Notes under the pieces: generated by a model
Told to the model about the DNA's origin: nothing
What the model saw: only the letters and a program-made list of their open reading frames with translations
The model's database searches: none
From: Erpetoichthys calabaricus
Lineage: Eukaryota > Chordata > Cladistia > Polypteriformes > Polypteridae
Direction: 5' to 3'
Assembly: GCF_900747795.2 (NCBI RefSeq)
Contig: NC_041402.2
Location: forward strand, 194,728,989 to 194,792,988
DNA: 64,000 nt
Shown: one piece after another, positions 11,091 through 23,923 of the stretch
Position numbering within the stretch: position 1 is the first letter of the stretch
Layout of the letters: the number at the start of each line of letters is the position of its first letter
Translations under genes and position numbers: made by a program

Positions 11091-12408
11091 GCCTTTCACC
11101 AAATGCGGGCACAGAGTGTGGTGATTCTACTGATGACTAAACCCCCCCGACACTGACCACCCTGAGGCCCAGCACCAAGTCAAACTCCGAGTTGCTTCAG
11201 AAGTACTTTGGATGACCAGATGTGGACCTCAAACTGCTGTGTCACAGTGAAGGCCTAAACCCCCCCCAGATAACCACCATGTTATGAAGTGAGGGTCCCA
11301 TCACCTGCAGCTCTTTAGACTCCTGTGACTACCACAGGCCAACTAACTGGTGTTAAATGGGGGTCATGTTGTCTGCAGGGTCTTCCGGCTGCTCCACTTC
11401 CACCATATCTTCTCACTGCCCACAGCGCCGGGAGGTCAGGGTGATGTGAGGAGCCATTTTACCTATAAGTGATGGGGGGTGTCTGGGGGTCACACAATTC
11501 AGGCCCAGTGGTAGGTCCCCCCCCCCAGCAGGTTATACCAACAGTTGTCTCAGTGGGACCTTGGCTGCCCAGAGATGGACCTCAAATTGATGTCTAATGG
11601 CCTCCTCCTATAGATAATTGCATTGGTGGGGGTCCGATTCTCTATAGGGGCTCATATTAATGGGACACTAAGAGGTCTACTGACCAATGGAGGTCACATC
11701 ATCTTCAGACTTCTTTACTTCTCCTCACTATTACTGGACAGAAGATCAGGGTGATGTGAGGAGCCATTTTACCCATAGTGATGGGGGGGGGGGGGTATCT
11801 GGGGGTCACACATCTCCTATCTAAGCTCAGGCCCAGTAGTAGGCGTCCCCCCTATAGGTTTAACCAGGAGTTGTCTCAGTGGGACCTTGGATGCCCAGAG
11901 ATGGACCTCAAATTGATGTCTAATGGCCTCCTCCTATAGATAACTGCATTGGTGGGGGCCCGATTCTCTATAGGAGCTCATATTAATGGGACACTAAAAG
12001 GTCTACTGACCAATGGAGGTCACATCATCTTCAGACCACTTCACTGCTCCTCACTATCACTGAACAGAAGATCAGGGTGATGTGAGGGGTCATGTTACTC
12101 TTAGGCCTTGGGGGGGGTCGTCGTCCCCTGAAGCCGTCCACTCTCAGGCCCAGCCACAAAGGGTTCCTCCTACTGGTCACACTGGGAGTCATCTCTGTAG
12201 GGTCCTGGATGTTGAGAGGTGGACCTCAATGGAATGTGCAATGGCCTTCCCTTCTGGTGTGAAGTAGGGGTCCCATCGTCTTTAGGTACTTAGATTGCTG
12301 TGACCCCCACCGATCAACTGATTGATGTTAATTAGAGGTCACATCATCTGTGGGGACTTCAGGCCACTCCACTTCCATCACATCCATAGTGACAGGAGAT
12401 CAGGGTTA

Positions 12409-12428
12409 TGGGGGGGGGGGGGGGGGGG
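12409..12428. repeat. Poly-G tract of about 19 bases
   Basis: One of several long G or C runs in the window; others are near 3151, 11787, 14390, 17558 and 18864, and at 28422-28441. Such runs can form G-quadruplexes and often carry indel errors. Confidence 0.8.
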
Positions 12429-12620
12429 TAGGGCACCAGGGGTCTCTCCATATAAAGGCTATTCAAATGATGTCATACTGGAATCCAGAGGGGGACCTCA
12501 GACTGATGTATGATGGTGATGGCCTTCCTCTCCAAGTAACTGCACTGGTGTGAAGTGGGGGTCCCGGACCCTGTGGGACCTTCACAGGTCAAGTGCTCTG
12601 ATGTTAAATGAAGAAATCTT

Positions 12621-14870
12621 ATCTGACATGCAAATCCACACCATGCCACTGAAGCTCTTGATGCCAACTTTTGCGCAGAGCCGCCATCTCAGCCCCCCAG
12701 ATGTTTCCCTCTGCGGGACTTTATGTAACGGCCACACCTGCACTTCACTATTTGGGGAACCGGCACAAGGTGGCATTTTTGGGACTTGGCACAGGTATGT
12801 TGTGGGTTTGCTCAGTAAAATTTTGATTTGGGGCCACTGGGGTATTTTAGTGTTGGCACCTGCACTTTAAACCACCCAGGGCAATGCCAGGTGGCCCTGC
12901 TATTTCTCATGTAGGGCATCTGATTAATGTGGAAATAAGGACAAATAATCACAAAAAAAAAAAAACAAACACACATCGCCACACACTGGCATTGTGATAA
13001 CCAAGAAGGACATGTCTACCTGGCACATAAAAGATGAAAAAAAAAAAAAAAAAAAAGAATCAACATTACACAGAAACGTCAGAGTAGTTATGATGTAAAA
13101 ATATGGAATGGCTGGTGCCATGGCACACGTTGCTGCCAGTGCCACTCGTTTCTTGATCGGATTCCCCTTCTGATGCCCGATATGCCAGTTGTTATTGCAC
13201 TGAAAGTATAACATGAAGGGTGGCATCCTTCTTCGGGTGACATTGGCACCTAAAGGCGACTAAGTGGGACTACATCCTCTGGTGTGGCACTCTGTTTCTT
13301 AAGGAATTATATATATATAAAAAAAATAGTAAAAGGGCCTGCCAGGCCGTCTGGGCATAACACTTTGCCATGCCTGAAATGCCACACATCATTTTTTTTT
13401 ATTAGAGCAGTCAGTTTTACTCTTCAGAACATCAGTTGCCCTGAAAGAACTGCCCACCCCTGAGGGACCTGCCCAAGTTATTTCATTTTATTGCCCACGT
13501 GGCACAGAGAGGGGCAACATGGTGCATGTTGGGTAGCACACAACAGTAAGAATTTCACCGGCCCCTGTAGACCACTATATAAGCCTATCTATTATATAGC
13601 GCCTTTCAAAGCGATCAAAGGTGTTGGAGGCTGGCAACGTATTGTGTGCTGATTGGCTGAAGTTTGCACAAAGGTTAAGGAGGCCATTTCTTTCTGTTTT
13701 TCCAATTGGAGTGCAGACCCCCTTACGTGCCATACCACCTGGTACCTGGAGCTGTACTTTCAATCCCCGCCCCCCCCCCACCCCATTGACATTTGCTATT
13801 GGAAAAGTGACGCAATCAGAACCTCCCTATTGGATGGATGTGATCTGGACTTTATGGGGGTCCCTCCCTCCTGTTTGCTTTGACGAGATGACGGGGGGCT
13901 CTGGGACCGTTTTGGTGCCAGTACTGAAGTCCAACAGCTGGAGTATGAGACTGACAGAAGTGCTAGTCACATGGTGTCAGCAGTAGGATTTGAACCCACA
14001 GCCTCAGGGTTTGTCGCCAATTGGTGGTCTCTCTCAAGTCTTCACCCCCTATGAGTGAATGTGGGGCGCAAAATGGCTACCCTCGCTTCACCCAGGTGGA
14101 CAGTGCACATTGGTGGTGGGAGAAGTGGCCCCCTCAGCCTATGTGAAGCGCAATACATAAATCTGACTATTGGATTAATTGGCAGCATCAGGCATGACCT
14201 TAAGATGGTGGTGGATTGGGTAGGGGATGGGGTGGTCCCCCCCACAGTGGCTCAGTTTAATGAACCTGCACACATCTGGGCTACGGAAAGAAAGAAGACC
14301 ACCAAACGGAGAGATCAGTAACCAGGCCGAGACTCAGACCCAGACCCCCTTTAGCTGCAAGACAAGAGCACTAACCACTGTGCCCACCCCCCCCCCCCTA
14401 TGGTGACAGCCTGGCACCCTGCTGCTGAGGAGTCTTCTGATCATCTCAGTCGGCTCGTTTGTCCTCAGCACTGACAATAAACAACGGGGAATGAAAGCCA
14501 CCTGTCATTGGCTCATTCACGTCATGTGACTACCGGCCATTTTTCACAGTCGAGTTGAGTTTCCCTGCCAAGACAATCGAGGTCTTTGAATCAAACGCCT
14601 TTGAACCGTTCAAACGGGTGCCAGTCATTGTGCCAGGAGACGTTTCTCCTATTTTCATGCCTTAAATATTATTATTGTTTACCACCACCCAACCCCCCAA
14701 TTATCATGCACATGGTGGTTGTCCAGAGCAGAGCTGTTTCACGGCCCCCTTTTGTATAACAAACAACTTCTGACATGACGGATTGAAAATGCCAGGAGGA
14801 TGAGAACGGGCACTAGCACTGGCACAGCTTTACCTCACAGACAACTGAACGGTGAATGAATATCAAGTGT
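12621..14870. other. Intergenic, no gene recognised
   Basis: Mixed unique-looking sequence with poly-A and poly-C runs. Near 13590 a TATATAGCGCCTTTCAAAG word resembles the reverse of the common retroposon tail. Near 14300-14395 a - strand tRNA-like SINE head may be present (reverse of AGCACTAACCACTGTGCC). The open frames show no recognised domains. Confidence 0.4.
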
Positions 14871-14872
14871 GT

Positions 14873-14992
14873 GTGGATTAGACTTTGGACTTCAAACCCT
14901 GAGGTTGTGGGTTCAAATCCCACTACTGACACCACAGTGTGACCCTGAGTGAGTCACTTCAGCTGTCTGAGCTCCAACTGCAGAAACCGAAA

Positions 14993-15023
<31 letters not shown>

Positions 15024-15027
15024 ATAC
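14873..15027 (+). mobile_element. tRNA-derived SINE with (TAAA)n tail
   Basis: It contains GGTTGTGGGTTCAAATCCC (B box), the SINE-type body ACCCTGAGTGAGTCACTTCAGC and a tail of about nine TAAA units. It abuts the left end of a Tc1-like element. Confidence 0.75.
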
Positions 15028-15044
15028 GCACACACATCCGACAT

Positions 15045-16405
15045 TCAGACCGTCTGCAGACCCTTCGCTTTCCACACACCGTGTTGTCGATTTCATTTTC
15101 AATGGGCACATCTGCCACTTTTGCACTCCATAACCCACAAAGACAACATGAAAACAAGTTCAGAAAGGTCTGCCCGTTTACTCAAATCCAAACCTGGCAC
15201 CCCTCCTTCACATTGTAGAAGCCCCTTTGACCGCAATGCAGGCTTGGCGTCTCCTTGGCGAGTCTCCACAAGCTTTGCACCCCTGGATTTGTTCCGTTTC
15301 TCCCAGTCTCCCCAGCAGGTCACCTCAAGCTCCATTAGTTTGAATGGGAAGCGTCTCTGAACGGCCACCTTCAGGTCTCCCCACGCGTCTCCCACGGGGT
15401 TCAATGCCGATCTTCAGCTGGGCCACTCAGAGGCTCGTCCTGAAGCCACTCCAGCCTTGTCCTGGCTGTAAGGTGACAGGAAAGCCGTCACCCCGGTCTG
15501 AGGTGACCTGCACTCTGCAGCAGGTTTTCTTTGAGGACCCCTCTGGATTTGGCTGCATTCATCCTTCGCCCAATTCAGAGTGGTCTCCATGCCTCCATAG
15601 CACCACCACACTTCACCATGTTGATGGCATTAGGCGAGTGGCAAGCGGCGCCAAGTGTTGGGAGGTCCGTTTTTGTTTGTCTCATCTGACCAGAGAATGT
15701 TCTTCCTCTGACTCTCAGAGTCCTTTAAATGCCATCTGCTCCCGTGTGATGTCTGTCTGTCACAAGTGCTGCCACACTCCTGACAGGTTCTCCCATCTCA
15801 GCAGACGACTTCTGAAGCTCAGTTGGTGACCATCAGGGTCTCCGTTGCCTCCCTAACCAAAGCCCTCCTTGGCTGGTTACACATTTTAGCTGGATGGCCA
15901 ACTCTGGGAAGAGTCCTAGTGGTTCCATGTGACAATTCTTGAGGCCACCGTGCTTCTGGGAACACTTAAAGGCTTCAGAAATGGGGTGACCCCCTTGCCC
16001 TGCTCTGTGCCCCACCACAGTTTGGTCGTGGGGGTCTGCAGAGAGTTCCCTTGGGCATCTCGGCTCAGAGAGAATTGTGGGACCCTCAATCCACAGGTCC
16101 ACGTGTGCCTGTCTAAATGGCGTCCAGTTGATTCAGTGGGCCATCAGGCGGACTCCCATCGGGGTCCTTAAACATCTCAGGAGGCACCAGAGCACAACGT
16201 GGAGGACCACAGTAGAGGAAGGAGAGATTTCAGTCTTGGATTTTTAATAAATCTGCAGACCTTTCTGAGGACATGTTGTCTACTTTGTCATGATGGGCTA
16301 CGGAGTTGAGATTGTTGGGCAAAAAAATGGCAAACATCTTCCATTTCAAATTAAACCAACGCAGTAAAGTGTGTGGAAAGCGAGGGGTCTCAAGACTTTG
16401 TCAGC
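15045..16405 (-). mobile_element. Tc1/mariner-like transposon, degraded
   Basis: On the - strand it carries remnants of a Tc1-type transposase: a C-terminal piece with the words MNPVGDAWGDLKVAVQRRF and LKAGEASDEA-like text, and upstream pieces. The ends are long diverged inverted repeats: CCTTCGCTTTCCACACACCG at the left against GTGTGGAAAGCGAGGGG near 16370. Several frame changes and stops break it. Confidence 0.7.
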
Positions 16406-18535
16406 CCACCGTGGACTGGAAATCACTAGTGACACAGACGAGTGGGATCCATTACAAAACGGACAGGCCGATGTTAAGAGGGGCGTGTTTGCCTCCCATA
16501 GTTGGCTCCTGGGTGGTCCGGCAGTCAGTGATGTGGCCTGGCAGCTCCTGTATCTCGGGGTCACTGCCTTGGCCTCCATGTGTGACTTCCTCCCAACGTC
16601 CCCAAAGCCATCGTGATGCCACGCTGGCACAGGGCAGGTGTGTGCAGAGGGGTGCCCAGCGCTGGGCTGGTGGCTCATCATGGCTTGGTTGTCAGGACAG
16701 GCACTGAAGAGGATAAGAAAAAGAAAATCACAGAAATGGAGGTACGGACAGATGGAATGCGAGTGTGGCGTCCACATGTCGGTCACTCTGGCTGTAGGCC
16801 AACGGATCGACGTGACAATGACGGGCATTACCACTCTACTGGGTGCTGTCTGTGATGGGAAATCGGACTTGGCATTGCCACTCAGCTCTGACATCTGCCA
16901 CCTCCACACCGGACCCAACATCTACAAGTAAGCCATCACCTGCTGAGGAGGAACGGGTGGGGTTGGGGGGTTGGGGGGGCGTGCAGTGTGTATGGATTCA
17001 GGTTTGGGTGAAGTGGACAGACGTGAAGCTGGCAGACAGAAGAGCGGAGTAAAGCTGAGTGAGGAAGCCATTAACTACAGAGGATGGGGGGGGGCTGCGT
17101 CGATGGTACGAAATCAGTGGGAGGACGTGGAGGGTCTGCTACCTCATCTCTCTCAATATATAAAGCCATTCATCCATCTATCCGGCATCCATGCCCCTGG
17201 CCCATGCGTAATGCCCACTGGTGTCCACAAGAGGGCGGGAATGTCTGATGAACAAAGGCAATGGCCGGCGTAGGATAGCAAACCGTATGGCGTGCGCTTG
17301 TGGGTCACGTCGTCCAGAGTCAACAACAAAGAGGGACGTGGGGGCTAAAATGTCCGGCGGAACAAAGGCAACCAGTCGTGGAAATTAAGAGGGACGGGAG
17401 GCACATCCGGCAAACAGAGGTTCAAAAACGAGTGTCACGAGCGAAACGGACGGCCTTGTCCTCGTGCCATTAAATAACGGCTGTCAGGCTACGGTAGCTG
17501 GTCATGTGACTGACATGAAATCCCACATTAAGGCATTGAGGGGTGTGGATGATTGGGGGGGGGGGGTTGCTTTATGAATAACCTGACTGTTGTCGGTATG
17601 GGGGGTGGTCTTCTGGTGGTCACAGCCACTAGGACTCTGAGCCGTTGTCTGTCATATTCTCGTGTCACGTCTGCCTATCCACCCCCCCCCCGGCCCCTAA
17701 ACCTTCACTCTGTCCATTGAATGTCCTGTGCTTCAGTGAGTGAAGTAGTGGAGTGAGCCCCCCGAGCCACCTCACCAACAGACCAAGAGGGGCAGGGTGA
17801 CAGATACACCTGAACACACAAGTCCCCAAATGTCCCTGTGGTGACAAAGTTTGTTCTATCTAGCCATCCATTTGCTGTACTCGACTTGGGGTTATGGGGG
17901 GGGGGCGCGTTGGGGGTCCCTAAGTCTATCCTTATCAACTGCAGTAGAGATAACGACCCCATAATGAGTCACAGTGGGGGGGACAGCGAGGTTAGCACTC
18001 AGTCGTGTGTGTGGCAAATGGAAGACAAACTGAAATCAATAAATTGAACCAAAGACGCACAAACTGCACTTTCATTTGGGTGTGAATGGGACGTCCCGGC
18101 TTCTCAGTTTGTCCTGACTCACTGGAGTAGGCCATTTCTTTTTATTGACGGGACGCTTTTAAAGAGATTTCAGCAGACGCCCGCCGTGTCGTCGATGTGG
18201 CGCTCTCTCTCGCTTATCTGGGCATTCAGAGGGTGTCAAATGGATGGCGGTGCCACTGGGTGGAGGCAGAAAGTCCCCCTTTGTTTAAGAGTCGGTGACT
18301 CAGGTGCGCCCCTTCTGCAAACACATTTTGCATGCAAAGCTGACCTCTCTGATAATAAACCATGTCAGAGGGCACCACCTTGGCACACACAAGCAGGCAC
18401 AAGTCACTCAGCACAGACGCCCTGACTGTGCAGTGGAGGGCCTGGCTGGGAAGAACAGACAAGCGTGTGTCTGCTACAGCGCCACCCAGTGGTCAGGGCT
18501 AGTGGGCACCACCTCGCCTTCCTTCGGTGGTCACA
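16406..18535. other. Intergenic, no gene recognised
   Basis: Open frames on both strands at about 16350-16930 (up to 191 codons) overlap one another and match no family I know. A GAACAAAGGCAA word recurs at about 17250 and 17360 and may mark an unidentified repeat. Poly-G and poly-C runs are frequent. Confidence 0.35.
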
Positions 18536-18760
18536 TGTGCCTACAAAAAGTCTGCACCCCCCTGTGGATGTTTTTTAAAATTTTCTTGTTATACAACATG
18601 AAGTCCTCGTGGATTTATTTTGGCTCTTTTGTCACCGCATTTTGTAAGACAAAATGAAAGCCGATGTCTGCAAAATGGCGGATTGACTTACAAACACAAA
18701 AGACAAACTAGCTGGTCTGGTAAGCATTCAGCCCCCTTTAATACGAGACCCCAATGGAGG
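18536..18760 (+). mobile_element. Tc1-like end fragment
   Basis: CTACAAAAAGTCTGCACCCC followed by AATTTTCTTGTTATACAACATG and AAGCATTCAGCCCCCTTTAA resembles the terminal repeat and 5' flank of a Tc1/mariner family different from its right-hand neighbour. No transposase is left. Confidence 0.5.
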
Positions 18761-18838
18761 TCTTCGGCTTTCTGGGAGGTCCAACTTGCGGGCGAGTCGG
18801 TGTGGTGGACTAACCCAGTCTCTCTCAACACCTTGCTA

Positions 18839-20341
18839 CAGGGCTGTGAAAAAGTATTTGCGCCCCCCCCCCCCCTTCCTGATTTCTTATTTGTTTTGCA
18901 GGTTTGTCACACTTAAATGTCTCAGAGCATCAAAGAAATTAAAAACTGCATTTTGTCTGATTTTTAAAGTGATTAAGGAAAATAAAAAAAAAACGATCTA
19001 AACCTACATGGCCCTATGTGAAAAAGTAATTGCCCCCCCCCCTTGTTAAGTTATGAAGTAACTGTGGTGAATCACATTTTTTTTTTTTTTTGGAGTTCAA
19101 TCTCACCGGCCACACTCAGGCCTGATTCCTGCCAGACCTTAAATAGATCCCGTCAGCCAAAGTGAAGGAGGCCAAAAGATGATCCCAAAAAGGAAGACAT
19201 CACGCCGCAATCTGAAGAAATTCAGGGAAAAGATGGGAAACAAAGTAAATTGACATCGGTCAGTCTGGAAAAGGTCACAGAGCCATTTCTAAAGGTGAGA
19301 GGTGCCGTTAGCCACAAATGGAGAAAACATGGAAGAGTGGTGAACCTTCACAGGAGTGGCCGGCCTACAACAATTACCTGACGACTCAACTAAGAGGTCA
19401 GAAAAGAACCGAGAACAACCAGCATCTAAAGAAGAGGCCTCCCTCGCCTCAGGGAAGGTCAGTCAGTGTTTACGACTCAACCATATGAAAGAGACTGGGC
19501 AAGAATGGCATGCATGGCAGAGTTCCAAGGAAGAAACCACTGCTGACCAAAAAGAATTGAAAGGCTTGTCTCACGTCACATCTTGATGACCCCCAAGACT
19601 TTTGGGAAAATATCCTGTGGACTGATAAAAACAACTTTTTGGAAGGTGTGCGTCCTGTTCCATCTGGCGTAAATAGTAACACCGCATTTCAGAAAAAGAA
19701 CATCACGCCAACAGTCAAACATGGTGGTGCTGGTAGTACGAGGGTCTGGGGCTGCTTTGCTGCTTCAGCGCCGGGACGACTTGCTGTGATCGATGGAAAC
19801 GTGAATTCTGCTCTCTACCAAAAAATCCCAAAGGAGAATGTGGGGCCGTCAGTCTCAAGCTGAAGCATACTTGGGTTCTATGATCCAAAACACAGGAGCA
19901 AGTCCCCCTCGGAATGGCTGAATGAAGTGTCTGGAGCGGCCAAGTCAAAGTCCGGACTTGAACCCAATTGAGATGCTGTGGCGTGACCTTCAGAAAGCTC
20001 TTCATGCTCAGAAAAAACCTCCAATGTGGCCGAACTGAAACAATTCTACAAAGGAGAGAAGAGTCGGCCACAATCCCTCCACAGCGACGTGAAAGACTCG
20101 CCGCCGGTCATGGCAAACACTTGATTGCAGTTGTCGCTGCTAAGGGTGGCACCAGCACCCACAAGGTTTAGGGGGCAATTACTTTTTCACATAGGGGGCC
20201 TTAATAAATAAAATCATCACTTAAAAACAGCATTTTGTGTCTAATATTTCAATTTGTTTGATGATCGGAGACATTTAAGTGTGGCAAACCTGCAAAAAAA
20301 ATAAGAAATCAGGAAGGGGCAAATACTTTTTCACAGCACTG
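18839..20341 (+). mobile_element. Tc1-like transposon with both ends, transposase broken
   Basis: The ends are inverted: CAGGGCTGTGAAAAAGTATT at the left and the reverse of CAAATACTTTTTCACAGCACTG at the right, with TA on both sides (18837-18838, 20342-20343). At 1503 bp it is typical for Tc1. The interior is transposase-derived: VLEGVRPVPSGVNSNTAF-like text at 19639 and WSGQVKVRT-like text near 19935. The reading frame is broken by several changes, so it is non-autonomous. Confidence 0.85.
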
Positions 20342-20689
20342 TATTGTTGGTTATGGTAGTGGGTTACTACGCACAAGCGCACCCCTCCTTGACTAAATCC
20401 CAGCCTTGCAATGGCATTCAATTGACACAGACACCTAGCTCTGCCAATCGCGGTGCACCATTCACGATGGGGACAACCCCCTGGGGGACAAATTCCTGCC
20501 ACTCCCACCCCCCAAATCAATCGCACTCTGCTCAGTTCAACAAATGGGGGTGTAAAGACATTTACATGGGAAAAAGTGGGAGACAACGCCAGACAGACTG
20601 AGAAACACCAGCCTGACCTGCACAATGAAGACCTCCATGGACAGCACAAGTGAGGGGCCGGAGACAATCAAATGTCCAAATCACGGAAT

Positions 20690-20985
20690 ATCCCGCTCAA
20701 TCAATCATGAAGAAAGGAGCAGACCACCCTCAGAAACTGAAGATGATGAGCGAGGGAGGCCACCACTAGACCCCTGAAGGAGTCACAAGCTACAGTAGTG
20801 GACATTTGTAGAGACAGTGCAGGCAGCGACTGTGCCCGAGTGCTTCAGCAGTCCCAGCTTTATGGAGGAGTGGCAAAGAGGAACAAAAAAGACGCAGGAC
20901 ATCTGGGCAGGAGACGAAGAGGGGAGCTGGGAGAAGGTTCAGTGATCTCATGAGACCAAAATGGAGCTTTTTGGCCAAGAGATTC
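20690..20985 (+). mobile_element. Tc1-like transposase fragment
   Basis: A short degraded piece recognisable by CTTTATGGAGGAGTGGCAAAG and by CCAAAATGGAGCTTTTTGGCC (TKMELFG, a Tc1 transposase word). No ends are found. Confidence 0.55.
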
Positions 20986-21808
20986 ATGGAATGTTACACT
21001 GCACTTTATCAAAACTCACACACACACCGTCCCCAAGGGGGAGCCAGTTGGGGGGCTGCATTGTCTGCGGAAGGCTTGTGAGGGGAGCGAGATACGGGGA
21101 AAGCCTGACGGAGTCTGCAAGAAACCTGCGCCTCGGGATGTAGCGGACTAAACAACCCAGCTAAGATTCACGGCACTTTTGACAGGGACTTACTTAGTTT
21201 TTCAGAGGGGGTCTCAGGAACGCACCCAGCTTTGGCCCGACGTCACACACACTCCCTTACAGAGACAAAAAGCGACCGGTAATAAAACACAAATTGAAGA
21301 CTGTATTGAACAATAATAAATGAAATAGAACTACGCAAACTACAAGATCCCATCCACCCCAGTTCCCATCCGGTGATTATACAATAAACACAAATTCAAC
21401 AATAACAGACGGCGAGGAAAATGGCAAAGTCCATGAAACACAGCAACTGATGGAATGAAATGATGGAGACGGACAGTCCACAGAGCAACTCGCCGTATGT
21501 GAATGTAAAGGTCAGTCCTACTGGTATTTTCTGATGAGATGATGACGTGTGAGGGGATCAGCAGCGCTCCATCCTTTCTTCGCAGGTCGACAACCAGTCC
21601 TCACGCAGCAGGAAGACACCAGACAGTCCACACACCAAACAGGAGACGATCCACGACAACACGAGGATCCACCGGCATTGGACGGTGAGGCAAACAGACA
21701 GGCGACTCCAGACATGACACAACAAAAAAAAACCTGTCCTCCTTTGTAGGACTGGCCTGCTTTTAAATCTCACGCCGGCCTCCTTGTCCCCAGCAACTCC
21801 TGCACCCT
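20986..21808. other. Intergenic, no gene recognised
   Basis: No domain-bearing frame and no clear repeat ends. It leads into the 31-bp minisatellite. Confidence 0.4.
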
Positions 21809-21814
21809 CAGCAG

Positions 21815-22398
21815 ATGACCAATCAGAGCCACTGCAGGGACTGCTGGGACCAATCAGAACCACTGCAGGGTCTGCTGGGACCAATCAGAGCCACTGCAGG
21901 GTTTACTGGGACCAATCTGATCCACTGCAGGGACTGCTGGGACCAATCAGAGCCACTGCTGGGACCAGTCAGAACCACTGCAGGGACTGCTGGGACCAAT
22001 CAGAGTCACTGCAGGGACTGCTGGGACCAAGCAGAACCACTGCAGGGTTTACTGGGACCAATCTGATCCACTGCAGGGACTGCTGGGACCAATCAGAGCC
22101 ACTGCAGGGACTGCTGGGACCAATCAGAACCACTGCAGGGACTGCTGGGACCAATCAGAGCCACTGCAGGGACTGCTGGGACCAATCAGAGCCAGTGCAG
22201 GGTTTACTGGGACCAATCTGGTCCACTGCAGGGACTGCTGGGACCAATCAGAGCGACTGCAGGGACTGCTGGGACCAATCAGAGCCACTGCAGGGACTGC
22301 TGGGACCAATCAGAGCCACTGCAGGGACTGCTGGGACCAATCAGAGCCTCTGCAGGGATTACTGGGACCAATCCGAGCCACTGCAGGGACTGCTGGGA
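21815..22398 (+). repeat. 31-bp minisatellite, 19 units, 155-bp higher-order repeat
   Basis: The unit is CTGCTGGGACCAATCAG followed by AGCCACTGCAGGGA. I count 19 units. Seventeen keep an intact CCAAT inside GGACCAATC, the NF-Y consensus context. The step is exactly 31 bases except one of 22 (9-base deletion near 21955). Units 4, 9, 14 and 19 share a TTACTGGGACCAATC(T/C) variant at 21912, 22058, 22213 and 22368. That is every five units (155 bp), so the array grew by blocks of five. It lacks stops in several frames on both strands, which explains the 212-codon open frame. It is probably not coding. Confidence 0.95.
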
Positions 22399-23123
22399 GT
22401 TGAAGTTTTCACTCCCCAGTAGCTATGACGGGCCCAAGCATAAAGCCAAAGCTCTGCAGGAACAACTTCAGCACGACGACGTCATGAATGTCCAGGAGTG
22501 GCTGAGTCGGAGCGCAGGTCTCAGTCCAGTGGAGGATTTGTGACTTGACAAAGGTAATTGACTCACGATGACCATGACACCTGGCACAGCCTGATATGGA
22601 GAGAGCCCTGTGAGCACAGACTCAAGGCTGTTATCTGCTGAACGGTGACATGAAGTTGTGAATCTCGTGTGGCGTTTCACATTTGTAATTCATTGACACC
22701 ACACTGCAGAGACCGGTTTATGTTTTGATATCAAAGAGTCAGTTTCTGTTGATTAATTTGCCTTTTTTTGACACCAAACTGAATGTGACTCAAATGTTTT
22801 ATGACAAGAAGAAGAAAACATCGGGTTGACTTTCTTCACAGGTGCAGTATGTTGATGGGTTTGTGGGGGTCTTTACTGTCAAGTGTGCGCAGTACAGGGA
22901 AATGCTGACCTTGCATGTGCTAATCGACATGTAACACTCTGCCACTAACCATGCCATGAAAGATGCCTGCTTGTTACCTGGCAGCCCCCTCAAGTCCCAG
23001 TGCTAGACTGCAGGTGGGGTCAAAGTGATGCTCTGATCAGTAAACAGGGGCTGTTCTGGTGACAGAAAGGGGAGTTGATTCAGATGTGCAGTGGCACTGA
23101 AACCATGAAAAAGCCAATCGTGG

Positions 23124-23159
<36 letters not shown>

Positions 23160-23900
23160 GCTCACACACACACACACGTGTACGCATATAGCACCATTCA
23201 AAGTACTTAAGAAACAGCAAGCCAAGACAAAGGACGTAATCCCACTTTGTCCCCAGCCCGCCGAGCTGCTCCGGGGTGTCGATGTCACAAAGAGATGTAA
23301 CAGCACACCATTTCTCAAAGCTGCCGAGTTGGCACAGAAAAGTCACATTGAAGCAGAGGAGCATGAAAGACGACACGGACAGGCTGCCACATCCGATTTT
23401 CAATGCACACCAAGCAGCTGCAGCCACTCCAGTGGCCTTGAGACCACCAAATGCCCTTCCTTCTCGGCCAGTTGACGTACAGGAGAGCTCCTTTTGGGTA
23501 CAATGGCCGAGTGTTCCTACCTCTACACACGGACCCTCACATTGAACGAGTCGAGGTAGAAGTACCAGCCACCTCTGCTCATGGAGACGTGCCCTCTCAA
23601 CCTTCCTGAAATGACAGCAGGGGGACTCGGACTTGGGGGCCTTAATATTAGAGGCAATTATTCCTAGAGCGGACCTAAAGGAAACCCTCAACTCCAGCGG
23701 CCTAAAAGGGCTTCTCACAATCCCAAGAGGCCTGCTGCTGCCATCTTATGTTTTTCTGATATTAACATCTGTATAACTCACAGTGTGCTCACCACTCATT
23801 GCTTCATTTTTATCTACAGTGGTCCCAGTTGTTCAGGCCTGGTATTTTACTTTTAAAGACCCCCGTTCCCTGATCCACATTCATTTAAAAGCAAGGACTG
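22399..23900. other. Intergenic, with (CA)n tract
   Basis: A CA repeat at about 23127-23156 and a second at 23162-23176. The open frames (up to 212 codons, - strand, 23080-23718) run through the CA tract and resemble no known protein. The right end is the ANAPC2 3' flank. Confidence 0.45.
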
Positions 23901-23923
23901 TTAGAAGTTGATTGCTTTTTAAA

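Larger units (their letters stand above)
8190..12620. repeat. Satellite-like array of ~325-bp units
   Basis: A unit with GGTCAC(A)-TCTTCAGAC, CACCATATCATCTCACTGCCC, GATCAGGGTGATGTGAGG, GGACCTTGGATGCCCAGAG and TGGACCTCAAATTGATG recurs. Anchor words fall near 8702, 9052, 9380, [insertion], 11362, 11692, 12018 and 12337, giving steps of about 350, 328, 330, 326 and 319 bases. The 11.4-12.1 kb copies are the most alike. A CR1 LINE splits the array. Confidence 0.8.

Noticed and set aside
16306-16931. Possible gene between RNF208 and ANAPC2 (frames of 133 and 191 codons)
   Set aside because: Frames overlap on opposite strands, match no known family, and include part of the Tc1-like right end.
21815-22398. 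CRISPR-like array
   Set aside because: Units are contiguous with no unique spacers, and the host is a vertebrate. It is a minisatellite.
21784-22422. 212-codon repetitive open frame (DQSEPLQGLLG repeats)
   Set aside because: A 31-bp unit cycles through all frames and lacks stops on both strands, so openness is expected. There is no start, splice or conservation support.
23080-23718. 212-codon - strand frame before the ANAPC2 3' end
   Set aside because: Contains a CA-repeat-derived Val/Cys run and no known domain.
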